Positions 10,193 to 19,441 of a DNA stretch of 64,000 nucleotides are shown in pieces. How positions within the stretch are numbered: position 1 is the first letter of the stretch; every line of letters starts with the position of its first letter. Source of the DNA: Acidimicrobiaceae bacterium (GTDB taxonomy: Bacteria > Actinomycetota > Acidimicrobiia > Acidimicrobiales > Ilumatobacteraceae); assembly GCA_016722025.1 (NCBI GenBank), contig JADKGZ010000002.1, positions 62,001 through 126,000 of the forward strand. The letters run 5' to 3'. A program made the translations under genes and the position numbers. A model generated the notes under the pieces. It was given only the letters and a program-made list of their open reading frames with translations. It made no database searches and was not told the DNA's origin.

Positions 10193-11386
10193 TCAGCCCG
10201 GGCGGGCGACGCCGACGACCTTGTTCCAGTGCACCACCGAGATCTTCACCACATCGCCGGTTTGTGGCGCATGGATCATCTGGCCGCCACCGATGTAGAT
10301 GCCCACGTGCCCGATGGGCGAGTAGTAGAAGATGAGGTCGCCGGGCTGGGCCTCGTCCTTCGAGACGTGCGGGAAGCTGCCGTACTGCGCGCCGCTCTGG
10401 TGGGGCATGCCCACGCCGGCGCGGCCCCAGGCCCACTTGGTGAGGCCCGAGCAGTCGAAGCTGACGCCGGGTGACGATGTGGCGAACCTGTAGGGCACGC
10501 CCAGCTGGCTGTACGCGGCCGAGACGGCAATGCCGGCCTTGCCCGACACCGCCGGCGCCGGGCTACCACCGGTATCGCCACCGCCACCGGTGTTGCCACC
10601 CCCGTTATCGCCGCCACCGCCGCCTGTGTTGCCACCGCCGGTGTCGCCGCCACCGCCGCGAGGTGCTGCCGGGGTGGCCGCTGCTGCACTGGCTGCGGCC
10701 TGCTCGGAGTTGCGAGCCTGCTGCTCGGCCGCTGCCGCAGCCCGCGCTTCCTCGGCGGCCGCCAGCTTCTCCTGGCCGAGGTCGGCGCGTGCCTGCGCCT
10801 CCTTGGCGAGGTACGCGGTCTCGAGCTCGGTGTAGTCCTTCTGCTTCTGCTCGAGCGTGGCGATGAGCGATGCAGCTTCCTGCTGCTTGCGCTCGAGCGA
10901 CGCCCGCTCGGCGGCGAGATCGTCGACCAGCGACTGCAACCCGTCGATGTCGCTCTCGCCGGTGTCGATGGCCACCAACCCCAGCGCCACCCGTTGCTCG
11001 GCCTGGCTGTACGTGGCCGCATCGGAGAAGATGGGGCTGAGGCTGAGCGAATCGCCGCCGGTGAAGCGAGCCACCGCGATCTGCTGCAGCACCCCTTCGA
11101 CGTCGCCCAACTGGATCGTGAGCTCGTCGATGCGGGCCTGCGACGCCGTGATCTCGATGGCCAGCTGGTCTTGGCGATCGAGTGCGGCGGAGTAGTCCTC
11201 GTCGATCTGCCCCATCTGGTTGCGGAGGTTGTCGAGCTCGTCGAGGATCTGGTCGACCTTGCGCTGTGCATCGTCGACACCGTCGGCATGAGCACCAACA
11301 GCGTGCACGACCAGTGGCCCGGCGAGCATGCCGAGGGCGACAGCCATGGCGCCGAGGAGCGAGCGAAACGAGCGACGGGAGGTCAT
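10193..11386 (-). CDS. Secreted NlpC/P60 peptidoglycan endopeptidase with coiled-coil N-terminus
   Basis: A 397-residue exported cell-wall hydrolase, RipA-like in plan. A signal peptide (about 1-35, ending GAHADG) is followed by a long coiled coil (about 38-235), then a glycine-rich linker built of GGGGDTGGGN-like units (about 243-275), then an NlpC/P60 domain. The catalytic Cys is in FDCSGLTKWAW, the His in PIGHVGIYIG and a polar third residue near MIHAP. It should cut peptide stems during growth or cell separation. The coiled coil probably masks or targets the domain, as in other NlpC/P60 septal hydrolases. Confidence 0.9.
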   Translation of the reverse strand: MTSRRSFRSLLGAMAVALGMLAGPLVVHAVGAHADGVDDAQRKVDQILDELDNLRNQMGQIDEDYSAALDRQDQLAIEITASQARIDELTIQLGDVEGVLQQIAVARFTGGDSLSLSPIFSDAATYSQAEQRVALGLVAIDTGESDIDGLQSLVDDLAAERASLERKQQEAASLIATLEQKQKDYTELETAYLAKEAQARADLGQEKLAAAEEARAAAAAEQQARNSEQAAASAAAATPAAPRGGGGDTGGGNTGGGGGDNGGGNTGGGGDTGGSPAPAVSGKAGIAVSAAYSQLGVPYRFATSSPGVSFDCSGLTKWAWGRAGVGMPHQSGAQYGSFPHVSKDEAQPGDLIFYYSPIGHVGIYIGGGQMIHAPQTGDVVKISVVHWNKVVGVARPG

Positions 11387-11536
11387 GACAGGCGACAGGC
11401 TACCAATGTTACGAATGCATTGCGAACCGCGGCGCTGTGTGACGCAACACCACCCAGCGCGGCCGAGACGACGACAGCGAGCTCCTCACCGAGTGGGGTC
11501 GGCTCACGTCCACTCGCCGAATCCCTTCGCCGTCGC

Positions 11537-13090
11537 TCACTCCCACTCGATGGTGCCCGGTGGCTTCGAGGTGACGTCGTAGACCACTCTGTTGACGCCG
11601 GCGACCTCGTTGATGATGCGGTTCGACATCGTCTCCAGCAGCTCGTAGGGCAGGCGGGCCCAGTCGGCGGTCATTGCATCGTCGCTGGTGACGGCCCTGA
11701 TGATGATGGGGTGCGCGTAGGTGCGTTCGTCGCCCATCACGCCCACCGAGCGCACGTCGGCGGCCAGCACCGCAAAGCTCTGCCACAGCTCGCGCTCGAG
11801 GCCGGCCTTGTGGATCTCGTCGCGCACGATGGCGTCGGCGTGTTGCAGGGTGCTCACTCGTTCCGGCGTCACCTCACCGAGGATGCGCACCCCCAGACCG
11901 GGCCCGGGAAACGGCTGGCGCAGCACGATCTCGTCGGGCAGACCCAGCTCCTTGCCCAACTTGCGCACTTCGTCCTTGAACAGGTCGCGCAGCGGCTCGA
12001 CCAGCTTCAGCGTCATGTCGTCGGGCAGGCCCCCGACGTTGTGGTGACTCTTGATGACCGAGGCGGTGCCGTCGGCCCCGCCGCTCTCGATGACGTCGGG
12101 GTACAGGGTGCCCTGCACCAGGTACTCGGCATCACTGAGGCCACCGGTGTGCTCTTCGAAGATGCGCACGAACAGCTCGCCGATGATCTTGCGCTTGGTC
12201 TCGGGCTCGACGACACCGGCCAACTTCTCGAAGTAGCGGGGGCCGGCCGACACGTGGATGAGCTCGATGCCCATGTTGCGCTTGAACGTCTCGACCACCT
12301 GATCGCTCTCGTTGAGGCGCATCAAACCGGTGTCGACGTAGATGCACACCAGTTGATGACCGATCGCCCTGTGCACGAGCGCGGCCGCGACCGCGGAGTC
12401 GACGCCACCACTGAGGGCGCAGATCACCCTGCCGGTGCCCACCTGCGCTCGCACTGCAGCCACCTGCTCGTCGATGATCGAGCCCATGGTCCAGTTCGGT
12501 TCGCACCCGGCGAGGTCGTGGAGGAAACGCTGCAGCACGGCCATGCCGTACGGGGTGTGCACGACCTCGGGATGCCACTGCACACCCCAGATCTTGCGCT
12601 CGGCGCACTCCATTGCGGCGACCGGCGCGTCGGGCGACGTGGCTGTGGCGACGAAGCCGTCGGGCACGACGGTGACTGCGTCGAAGTGGCTCATCCACAC
12701 GTCCTGCTCGACGGGCAGACCCTGCAGCAGGGTGCCGGCCGCATCGCCGATGAGCGTTGCCTTGGCGCGGCCGTACTCGCCGCGCAGGCCACGGCCGACG
12801 GTGCCGCCCAGCTGCTGTGCGATCAGCTGCACGCCGTAGCAGATGCCCAGGATGGGTACGCCCAGCTCGTAGATGGCGGGGTCGAGCGAGGGGGCGCCAT
12901 CCACATGCACGCTCTTGGGGCCACCGGAGAGGATGATCGCCGACGGCTCCTTCTTTGCCACTTCCGCAGCGGTGATGCGGTGCGGCACGATCTCGGAGTA
13001 GACGTTGAGCTCACGTACCCGACGTGCGATGAGTTGCGCGTACTGCGCTCCGAAGTCGACCACCAACACCGTGTGTGTGCGTTGCACCAT
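11537..13090 (-). CDS. guaA: GMP synthase (glutamine-hydrolysing)
   Basis: Converts XMP to GMP using glutamine and ATP. All domains are present in 517 residues: a class I glutamine amidotransferase with nucleophile GICYGVQ and His-Glu at WGVQWHPEV, the ATP pyrophosphatase loop ALSGGVDSAV, and the dimerisation tail ending SKPPGTIEWE, a signature of GuaA. ATG 13090 is the only sensible start. About 150 bases with no obvious gene separate it from the NlpC/P60 gene. No guanine riboswitch-like element is evident upstream. Confidence 0.97.
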   Translation of the reverse strand: MVQRTHTVLVVDFGAQYAQLIARRVRELNVYSEIVPHRITAAEVAKKEPSAIILSGGPKSVHVDGAPSLDPAIYELGVPILGICYGVQLIAQQLGGTVGRGLRGEYGRAKATLIGDAAGTLLQGLPVEQDVWMSHFDAVTVVPDGFVATATSPDAPVAAMECAERKIWGVQWHPEVVHTPYGMAVLQRFLHDLAGCEPNWTMGSIIDEQVAAVRAQVGTGRVICALSGGVDSAVAAALVHRAIGHQLVCIYVDTGLMRLNESDQVVETFKRNMGIELIHVSAGPRYFEKLAGVVEPETKRKIIGELFVRIFEEHTGGLSDAEYLVQGTLYPDVIESGGADGTASVIKSHHNVGGLPDDMTLKLVEPLRDLFKDEVRKLGKELGLPDEIVLRQPFPGPGLGVRILGEVTPERVSTLQHADAIVRDEIHKAGLERELWQSFAVLAADVRSVGVMGDERTYAHPIIIRAVTSDDAMTADWARLPYELLETMSNRIINEVAGVNRVVYDVTSKPPGTIEWE

Positions 13091-13222
13091 CTCAGCGATG
13101 GTAGGGGTTCGCTGCCCGGCACGGCCACATTCGAGGGCCTCAGCCTGTTTGTCGACGGTGCCCGGCCGACAATCACACCGTCACGCGGTGCGAAACCGCA
13201 CGACGGCTGCGACGATGTGCGC

Positions 13223-13687
13223 ATGACCCGCCTGCCCCGCCCCCTCGCAGTGTCGGCGCTCGCAGTGCTCAGCGTGCTCACGCTCGCTGCCGGTTGCAGC
13301 GGCCAGAACCCGTACCAGGCAGCCGATTCGGCAAACAGCGCGGCGATCGACGACAGCTCGGCGAGCGGAACACCGTCGAGCGAGCCGGCGGGCAACGTGT
13401 TCACCCCGGAAGACGCGAACGTCAGTTCCTGCGTCGGCACGTTGGAACGACCTGATTGCGGCAGCAAGAGCAAAGGCGGGTGGCGCATGTACCTCACCTT
13501 CGCCGTGCTCATGGGTGGCATGTCGTTCATCGGTTGGCGCATCACGAAGAGCGTCCGCCAGCGCGATGCCATCCTCAACCACGGCACACCCGACCGTGAA
13601 GCCAACGACACTGCTGCCAACGACACTGCCGCCAACGACACTGAAGCCAACGACACTGCCGGTGCCGACAGCTCGTCCTCTGCCTGA
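13223..13687 (+). CDS. Small lipoprotein with an internal membrane segment and ANDT-repeat tail
   Basis: A 154-residue protein of unknown function. The start MTRLPRPLAVSALAVLSVLTLAAGC gives a lipobox (LAAGC). A Ser/Ala-rich region, a Cys pair (VSSCVG ... RPDCGSK) and a hydrophobic helix YLTFAVLMGGMSFIGW follow. The C-terminus is charged and ends in four ANDT-type repeats and a serine run. Two membrane attachments (lipid and helix) in one short protein are unusual; the lipobox call may be coincidental and the first helix a plain signal anchor. Divergent from guaA with 132 bases between. Confidence 0.65.
   Translation: MTRLPRPLAVSALAVLSVLTLAAGCSGQNPYQAADSANSAAIDDSSASGTPSSEPAGNVFTPEDANVSSCVGTLERPDCGSKSKGGWRMYLTFAVLMGGMSFIGWRITKSVRQRDAILNHGTPDREANDTAANDTAANDTEANDTAGADSSSSA
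13601..13660 (+). repeat. Four 15-base tandem repeats (GCCAACGACACTGNN)
   Basis: Four in-frame copies encode ANDTA/ANDTE at the end of the small membrane protein. Copies differ only at the last two bases of the unit, so they are recent and may vary in number between strains. Confidence 0.9.
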
Positions 13688-13750
13688 CCCAGCCCGCCCA
13701 CATCGACGCTTGCCCGGTCGGCGACGCACCGCGCGTGTTTGAATTGCAGG

Positions 13751-14278
13751 ATGACACGCCGAGTGGCCGTTCTCACCGTCTCGCTGTTGCTGGCTGCAAC
13801 CGCATGTAGCAGCAAGGCCAGCTCCGGCCCTTCCGCGGGCGACGTCACCACGATCGACACGACCACCACACTGGTCACCGACACCACCACCACTGCCGGG
13901 GCTGCCACCACCAGCGTCGCCGGCGACAGCACCACCACCGCGGCACCGCTCGACACAACCGCACCGACACCCGCGCCCACCTCCGCTGCGCCGCCCACCC
14001 CTGCGCCCACCGTGGCCCCCACCGCACCACCGACGACAGCCCCCTGCCGGGTCGTCAACATCAACGACACCATGCGGCGTGGCGACTGTGGTGACGCGGT
14101 GACGTTCCTGCAGGAACGGTTGACGGTGCTGGGCTTCTCGGTGTCGGCCGACGGCCAGTTCGGGCCGGGCACCGAGCGAGTGGTGAAGGACTTCCAGACG
14201 TCACGTGGGCTCACCGCCGATGGCATCGTCGGTGCCGAGACGTGGGCTGCACTCGTCGAAGGCGGCATCGGCGACTGA
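13751..14278 (+). CDS. Lipoprotein with Thr/Pro-rich linker and peptidoglycan-binding domain
   Basis: A 175-residue exported protein. MTRRVAVLTVSLLLAATAC is a lipoprotein signal (AATAC lipobox). A Thr/Ala/Pro-rich spacer of about 80 residues follows, then a PG_binding_1 module (GDAVTFLQERLTVLGFSVSA and TERVVKDFQTSRGLTADG) that holds cell-wall peptidoglycan. There is no catalytic domain, so it is probably a wall tether. I chose ATG 13751 over the TTG four codons earlier because it starts a standard signal peptide. It follows the previous small membrane protein by 63 bases on the same strand. Confidence 0.8.
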   Translation: MTRRVAVLTVSLLLAATACSSKASSGPSAGDVTTIDTTTTLVTDTTTTAGAATTSVAGDSTTTAAPLDTTAPTPAPTSAAPPTPAPTVAPTAPPTTAPCRVVNINDTMRRGDCGDAVTFLQERLTVLGFSVSADGQFGPGTERVVKDFQTSRGLTADGIVGAETWAALVEGGIGD

Positions 14279-14307
14279 GTGGGCCTTCGCTCCTCTTTGC
14301 GAGCAGG

Positions 14308-15237
14308 TCAGCGGCCGACGAGCAGGTCGCCGCAGAACATGGTGGTGCCGCTCACCAACGCGTGCGGCGCCTCCCATGGCACGAAGTGGCCGCAGTCGCG
14401 CACCAGGAACGGGCCGACGTGGTCGCCGAACACGGCAGCAGCCATGCGATCGAAGGCCGGGTAGATGACGTGGTCGCTGGGTCCGAACAGCACCAGCGTG
14501 CGGGTGTGATCGTTCTGCGCGAGCAGAGTCGGCTCCGATCTTGCCGCCGCGTTGAAGGCACTCTCGTAGCCGCCGAAGCTGGCGCGCAACTTCGCGCCAT
14601 CGGCGAACGGTTCGGTGTGGAAGTCCACCTCGCCTGCCCCCGTGAACGCGCCGGGGTGCGCCCAGAACCGGCTGGTGTAGAACGTGGCGATGTAGCGGCG
14701 ACGCTGGTCGGGTGTGGCCAGGTCGACGGCGAGGCCGTCGGGGTCGGTGCCCTGCCGCAGGAAGTAGTCGGCCGCTTCCAGCGGCGGGCGGGTTCCCACG
14801 ATGGTGGCCATCGCGTCTTTCAGGTAGGGCAGCGGCGAGTTGAACAGCACCATGCGGTCCACCCACTCGGGGTGACGCAGCGCGAGGTCCTGGATCACCG
14901 GGCCACCGAGATCACCGCCCAGCAGCACCACCCGATCGTGGCCGAGCACATCGTGGACGAGCGCGTACAGATCACGGCTGTGGCTGGCAACGTCGTGGAA
15001 GCCGTCGGGACCGAGGCCGCTGTCGCCGAAGCCGCGCAGGTCGGGCACGATCACCTCGAACCCGGCGGCGGCGAGTGGCTCGATCACCTTCCAGAAGACC
15101 CGCTTGGTCTCGGGCCAGCCGTGCACGCAGACGAGCGGCACGCCGCCCACGTTCTCGCGCACGTATGCCTGCGCGAACCCTCGTGGGGAGGCGGCGTGCA
15201 CCGCGAAGCGAGCAGGATCTACATGCGTGCCGACCAT
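14308..15237 (-). CDS. Alpha/beta hydrolase, epoxide hydrolase/dehalogenase-like
   Basis: About 309 residues. CVHGWPETKRVFW is the oxyanion motif of the epoxide hydrolase branch. The nucleophile elbow is GGDLGG, with Asp rather than Ser, as in epoxide hydrolases and haloalkane dehalogenases. The late His is in RDCGHFVPWEAP. A cytoplasmic detoxification or catabolic role is likely. ATG 15237 (MVGTHVDPARF) is preferred over ATG 15258. The gene is minus strand, convergent with the PG-binding lipoprotein 29 bases away. Confidence 0.8.
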   Translation of the reverse strand: MVGTHVDPARFAVHAASPRGFAQAYVRENVGGVPLVCVHGWPETKRVFWKVIEPLAAAGFEVIVPDLRGFGDSGLGPDGFHDVASHSRDLYALVHDVLGHDRVVLLGGDLGGPVIQDLALRHPEWVDRMVLFNSPLPYLKDAMATIVGTRPPLEAADYFLRQGTDPDGLAVDLATPDQRRRYIATFYTSRFWAHPGAFTGAGEVDFHTEPFADGAKLRASFGGYESAFNAAARSEPTLLAQNDHTRTLVLFGPSDHVIYPAFDRMAAAVFGDHVGPFLVRDCGHFVPWEAPHALVSGTTMFCGDLLVGR

Positions 15238-15289
15238 GGCCGGACCGTAGCCGCACACCGCCCCACGAGGTTCACCGTGACGCTCGCGA

Positions 15290-16069
15290 TCATGCCTGCG
15301 GCGCGACGCCCGCCCACCACCGCTCGATCACATCGACCAGCGCAGCGGGCTGTGTCACGCTGGGCACGTGGCCGGCACCCGGTAGCACCTCCAGCGTGGC
15401 ACCTGCGATCGCGCCGGCCACGTAGTGTGCAGCCTGCACCGGCACGATGTGATCGAGCTCACCGTGCACGACGAGGGTCGGCACGGTGAGCGCCGCGTAG
15501 TCGGGTCGAATGGCAGCTGCGATGTGCGACTCTCGCATCTGCGCGGCGGCGGCAGGCTCGGCCCGCAACAGGATCTGCTCGCCCCATCGGCGAAGGTGTT
15601 CGCTGGCCGGCTCGGGCACGCATGCAGCAACGAACGCCTTCACGTACGAGGGGAAGTCGGCCATCATCGCCGCTCGCTCGGCAGGGTCGACCTTCCCGTC
15701 GGTGAACGGCACGCCATCGACCAGTACCAGCCCCTCGAAGCGCGATGGGTCACGCAGCACGGCGGCGACCGCGGTGAGCGCGCCCAGCGACTCGCCAGCG
15801 AGCACGCAGCGCTCGACTTCATAGTGGTCGAGCACGGCGAACACATCGTCCACCAAGGCAGCAGGACTGATCGTCTCGGCCGGGAAGGTGGATGCGCCGG
15901 CACCGCGATGGTCGTACGACACGCAGCGCCAGCGCGACTGCATCCGTTGGAACGGCCCTTCCCACAGCTCCCATGAGCCGACCCATCCGCCATGAGCGAC
16001 GAAGGTGGTGGGGCCGGCACCGAAGCTGACGCTGTGCAGCAGGTGCCCATTGGTGTCGATGAAGCTCAT
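15290..16069 (-). CDS. Alpha/beta hydrolase (Ser nucleophile)
   Basis: About 259 residues. The core runs from the oxyanion region FVAHGGWVGSWELW to the nucleophile elbow LAGESLGAL (GxSxG), the acid in VHGELDHIVP and the His in GAGHVPSVTQ. This is the standard esterase/lipase or acid-thioester fold with no clue to substrate. ATG 16069 (MSFIDTNGHLLH) fits the fold; an upstream ATG at 16108 would overlap the promoter space of the divergent cyclase-ATPase. Only 85 bases separate the two divergent starts. Confidence 0.8.
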   Translation of the reverse strand: MSFIDTNGHLLHSVSFGAGPTTFVAHGGWVGSWELWEGPFQRMQSRWRCVSYDHRGAGASTFPAETISPAALVDDVFAVLDHYEVERCVLAGESLGALTAVAAVLRDPSRFEGLVLVDGVPFTDGKVDPAERAAMMADFPSYVKAFVAACVPEPASEHLRRWGEQILLRAEPAAAAQMRESHIAAAIRPDYAALTVPTLVVHGELDHIVPVQAAHYVAGAIAGATLEVLPGAGHVPSVTQPAALVDVIERWWAGVAPQA

Positions 16070-16153
16070 GCGCAACAGTACGACCGCCGGAGCGATGCGG
16101 TTCACCACAGCCCCGACATCTGGGTCGGCCGGGCGCAGCTAGTGTCGAACGCC

Positions 16154-19100
16154 GTGGGACCGACTGTGAGCACCGGAGCGATCCTGTTCACGGACATGGT
16201 GGATTCGACGGCACTTCGCACCCGGATCGGCGACGACCGGGCCGATCTGCTGCGATCGCACCACGATGCACTGCTGGCGTCCGTTGTCGATGCCCACCGT
16301 GGCACGGTCACCCGCTTCACGGGCGATGGTGTCAAAGCAGCGTTCCCCACCGCGTCCGATGCTGTCGGAGCTGCGATCGCGATCCAGCGGGCCGTCGTCG
16401 ACTACGGCATCAGCGATGTTGCAGTGTCGGCCTTTCAGGTGCGGGTCGGGCTGGCCGTGGGCGAGGTCACCATCGACGACGGCGGAGACCGCCGCGGTGT
16501 TGCCGTGATCGAAGCGGCCCGGCTGGAGGCCCTGGCGCGGCCAGGAGAGATCCTCGCCACCGAGATGGTTCGCATGCTCGGCCATCGGCGCTCGAACGTG
16601 ACGTTCGAGGAGCTCGGCGAACGCACGCTCAAGGGGCTCGACCGTCCGGTGCTCGTCTACAGGGTGATCGACGGGGCGAACGGAACCGCGCCGCCCGTAC
16701 CCCGCGTCCTCGTTGCCGACCAGCGGCTGCCACTGGTCGGCCGCAACCGGCAGGTCGACGCTTTCCGGTCGCAATGGTCCGAAGCCAGAGCGGGGACTGC
16801 CGGGCTGATGCTGGTGCGTGGCCAGGCCGGAATCGGCAAGACCCGCTTCGTCTCGCATTGCGCCGAGCTCGCTCACGAGAGCGGCGCGATCGTGCTCTGC
16901 GGCCTGTGCAGCAGCGACGTCGATGTGCCGTACGAGCCGCTGGCGATGGCGTTCCGCACCGCATCGGGTCTCGATGAGCCGCTCGACACTGCGATCGCCA
17001 CCCGGTCGGGCTCGCTGGCACGATTGTTCCCGGGCAGCACCTCGAACCCCGGTGAATCGCAGCCGGTGCTGGCCCGACTCGAGCTGTTCGACGCCGTTGC
17101 GGCACTGGTGCGCCGGCTGTCGCGGACGCACCCGTTGATGCTCGTGGTGGAGGACCTGCACTGGGCGACTGCTCCGACCGTCCTGCTCCTTCGCCATCTG
17201 ATCGAGGAGCACAACGACCAGCGCCTCCTCATCGTGGGCACCTATCGCGAAGGCGACCTCGAGGCATCGCATCCGTTGCGCGAGCTGCTCGCCGACACTC
17301 GCTCGGCCAAGCAGACGACGCACGCCCACCTCGACCTGCTCACCGAATCCGATGTCGCCCAGTTGGTCACGTCGCTCGCTCCATCGGCCCCCGTCACGCG
17401 GATTGCCGCCATCGCCGAGACCGTCCACGGCGAGACCACCGGCAACCCGTTCTTCGCGTCGGAACTGCTGCACCACCTGGCATCGACCGGTCAGCTCGAC
17501 AAGGCGTTGGAAGGCGGTGCCGACCATCGGTTGCCGATCCCGGATTCGGTGCACGACGTCCTCGGCCAGCGACTGGCGCGACTGGCGCCGGGAACCCACG
17601 AGCTGCTCACCATCGCGGCGGTCATCGGGCCCACGTTCGATGTCGACCTCGTCGCCGATGTCAGCGGCCAACAGCCCGACGACGTGCTGGATCTGCTCGA
17701 GGACGTTGCTCGCTCCGGCATCGTCATCGAACTCGGCGTCGACAGGTTCGGTTTCGTCCATGCGATCGTGCGCAACGCGCTGCTCGACGAGCTGAGTGCG
17801 AGCCGACGAGCACGGGTGCACCGCCGCGTCGCCGAAGCGCTGGAAGCCCGCGGTGCCGAGCAGTTCGACGAGCTCGCCCGCCACTGGCAGCTGGCGGGCG
17901 CGGAATCGAACTCGACCAAGCACCTGGCCAAGGCCGCACGGCGCGACATGGTTGCGTTGGCGTACGAGTCGGCCCGGGCCCGGTACCAGCAGGTGATCGA
18001 TCTTCTCCACCGAGACCCACATGCCGACGTCGTCGAGAGGGCCGAGGCCTGGCTCGGGCTCGGTGCCGCTGCGCGGGCCCTGGGCGACGATGCCTTCAAG
18101 CAGGCGGTGGCGCGCGCCGGCCGCCTGGCCCGTACCGCTCGCAACACTGCGCTGATGGCCGAGGCCGCCTCCCTGAGCACTTGGCTCGGCACGTCGTTCT
18201 TCATGGCCGAGATGCCGGATGTGGAGCTGATCGAGCTCTGCGAGGACGCGATCGGCATGCTGGCGGACACCGACCCGATGCGGGTTCGCATCCTTGCGAC
18301 GCTCGCGTCGCACCTCACCTTCGCTCCGGAACGCGAACCGCGGGTGAAGCTGATCGAGGAAGCCAACGACCTGGCGGTGCAGCACGGCGACCCGCTGCTG
18401 ACCGCCGAGGTGCTGCATGCCGAGTTCGTCTGCCTGTGGGAACCCGCGACGCTGGACCGGCGCGAGCAGATCGCCCGCGACCTCGGCCGACTGGCCAGAG
18501 CCACCGGCGACCCGCAGACCGAGTTCCTCAGCGGCTTCTTCACCGCCTACTGCCTCGCCGAACGCGGCGACCTGCCGGGCAGCGTGACACGCCTGCACGA
18601 GCTCGCTCCGGTCGTCGAGACGACGAAGAGCGACTACTACGAGTTCCTGACCACGCGCCTGATGGTCACGCTCGACATCATGCGCTCGGCGCCTGATGCC
18701 CAACAGCAGGTCGACGAGCTGTTCCACCGGTTCGGGGCCAAGCACGTCGACGCCGAAACGACCTGGATGATCCAGACGGCCGTCGTGGCGTATCAAGCCG
18801 GCACGATGGGTGAGATGGTGCATGCGCTGCAAGCGATGACGACCGGACCGCAGGCCACGATGTGGTCCGCTGGTCTTGCCGTCGCGCTGCTCTGGTCGGG
18901 CGACGTCGCCGGTGCCGAGAACGTGCTCGGACGGACCGACGAGATCCCGCGGAACTACTTCTGGATGCCGGTGCAGCAGGCACGCGCCGAGGTCGCGGTC
19001 GGGCTCGGGCGACGCGACCTGTGCCAGCACCTGTACGACCAGTTGCTGGAGTACGCCGGGCGCGCCGGCATCACCGGCAGCGGCTCGTCAAGCTTCGGTC

Positions 19101-19366
19101 TCGTGTCACGCACGATCGGCATGCTCGCTCACGCACTCGACGACACCCGCACTGCACTCGAACTGCTGAGCGCCGCAGTCGAGCAGGCCGACAGCATCGG
19201 TGCCGTCTTCGAAGGAGTGTCCAGCCGTCGCCACCTCGCTGTCGCCCTTCGAGCCGCCGGCGACGGGGACCAGCCGGCACGCCTGCTGGAGGAGGCGCTC
19301 ACGGTCGCCGAGCAGCGCGGCTTCACCCGCGAGACCATGTTGATCAGCCAGCTCCTGGGGGCGTAG
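16154..19366 (+). CDS. Class III nucleotide cyclase fused to AAA/STAND ATPase and TPR-like region
   Basis: About 1070 residues. A cyclase domain (about 5-170) has the first metal Asp in LFTDMVDST and the second in RFTGDGVKAAF. The position normally held by the transition-state Asn reads GVAVIEAARL, so Asn is replaced by Ile while the Arg is kept, and the substrate Lys is replaced by Arg in RFTGDG. Next is a P-loop ATPase (GQAGIGKT at about 223-230, Walker B MLVVEDLHWA near 330), then about 500 residues of helical repeats. This is the plan of mycobacterial Rv0386/Rv1358-type proteins, but the C-terminal LuxR helix-turn-helix is missing. GTG 16154 is my start; GTG 16166 is equally possible. The cyclase may be weak or regulatory. 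Confidence 0.85.
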   Translation: MGPTVSTGAILFTDMVDSTALRTRIGDDRADLLRSHHDALLASVVDAHRGTVTRFTGDGVKAAFPTASDAVGAAIAIQRAVVDYGISDVAVSAFQVRVGLAVGEVTIDDGGDRRGVAVIEAARLEALARPGEILATEMVRMLGHRRSNVTFEELGERTLKGLDRPVLVYRVIDGANGTAPPVPRVLVADQRLPLVGRNRQVDAFRSQWSEARAGTAGLMLVRGQAGIGKTRFVSHCAELAHESGAIVLCGLCSSDVDVPYEPLAMAFRTASGLDEPLDTAIATRSGSLARLFPGSTSNPGESQPVLARLELFDAVAALVRRLSRTHPLMLVVEDLHWATAPTVLLLRHLIEEHNDQRLLIVGTYREGDLEASHPLRELLADTRSAKQTTHAHLDLLTESDVAQLVTSLAPSAPVTRIAAIAETVHGETTGNPFFASELLHHLASTGQLDKALEGGADHRLPIPDSVHDVLGQRLARLAPGTHELLTIAAVIGPTFDVDLVADVSGQQPDDVLDLLEDVARSGIVIELGVDRFGFVHAIVRNALLDELSASRRARVHRRVAEALEARGAEQFDELARHWQLAGAESNSTKHLAKAARRDMVALAYESARARYQQVIDLLHRDPHADVVERAEAWLGLGAAARALGDDAFKQAVARAGRLARTARNTALMAEAASLSTWLGTSFFMAEMPDVELIELCEDAIGMLADTDPMRVRILATLASHLTFAPEREPRVKLIEEANDLAVQHGDPLLTAEVLHAEFVCLWEPATLDRREQIARDLGRLARATGDPQTEFLSGFFTAYCLAERGDLPGSVTRLHELAPVVETTKSDYYEFLTTRLMVTLDIMRSAPDAQQQVDELFHRFGAKHVDAETTWMIQTAVVAYQAGTMGEMVHALQAMTTGPQATMWSAGLAVALLWSGDVAGAENVLGRTDEIPRNYFWMPVQQARAEVAVGLGRRDLCQHLYDQLLEYAGRAGITGSGSSSFGLVSRTIGMLAHALDDTRTALELLSAAVEQADSIGAVFEGVSSRRHLAVALRAAGDGDQPARLLEEALTVAEQRGFTRETMLISQLLGA

Positions 19367-19423
19367 AACCAACAGCGGACAGGCGTTGGCGCTTGCGGCC
19401 GTCCCCGGCGCGTGGTACAACAG

Positions 19424-19439
19424 TGAACAATATGGTTCA
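19424..19439. promoter_or_regulatory. Inverted repeat TGAAC-N6-GTTCA just upstream of the DinB-like gene
   Basis: A 5+5 base palindrome with an AT-rich centre (AATATG) ends two bases before the ATG at 19442. In this GC-rich setting the position suggests an operator or part of a promoter, but no regulator gene is adjacent to assign to it. Confidence 0.35.
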
Positions 19440-19441
19440 GT

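Noticed and set aside
10560..10690. GC-rich repeat array that might be a CRISPR or regulatory repeat
   Set aside because: It encodes the glycine-rich linker of the NlpC/P60 protein; there are no spacers and units are irregular.
10994..13687. 897-residue open frame on the plus strand
   Set aside because: Only its last 154 codons are real (small membrane protein); the rest is the antisense of guaA and the NlpC/P60 gene, with Gly/Ala/His/Arg composition typical of shadow frames in GC-rich DNA.
13823..14268. Long minus-strand frame rich in Val/Gly repeats opposite the PG-binding lipoprotein
   Set aside because: It mirrors the Thr/Pro-rich linker codons on the plus strand; the plus frame has the signal peptide and PG-binding domain.
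16139..19030. 963-residue open frame on the minus strand
   Set aside because: Lies antisense to the cyclase-ATPase, which has clear motifs; the antisense protein shows no motif and biased composition.
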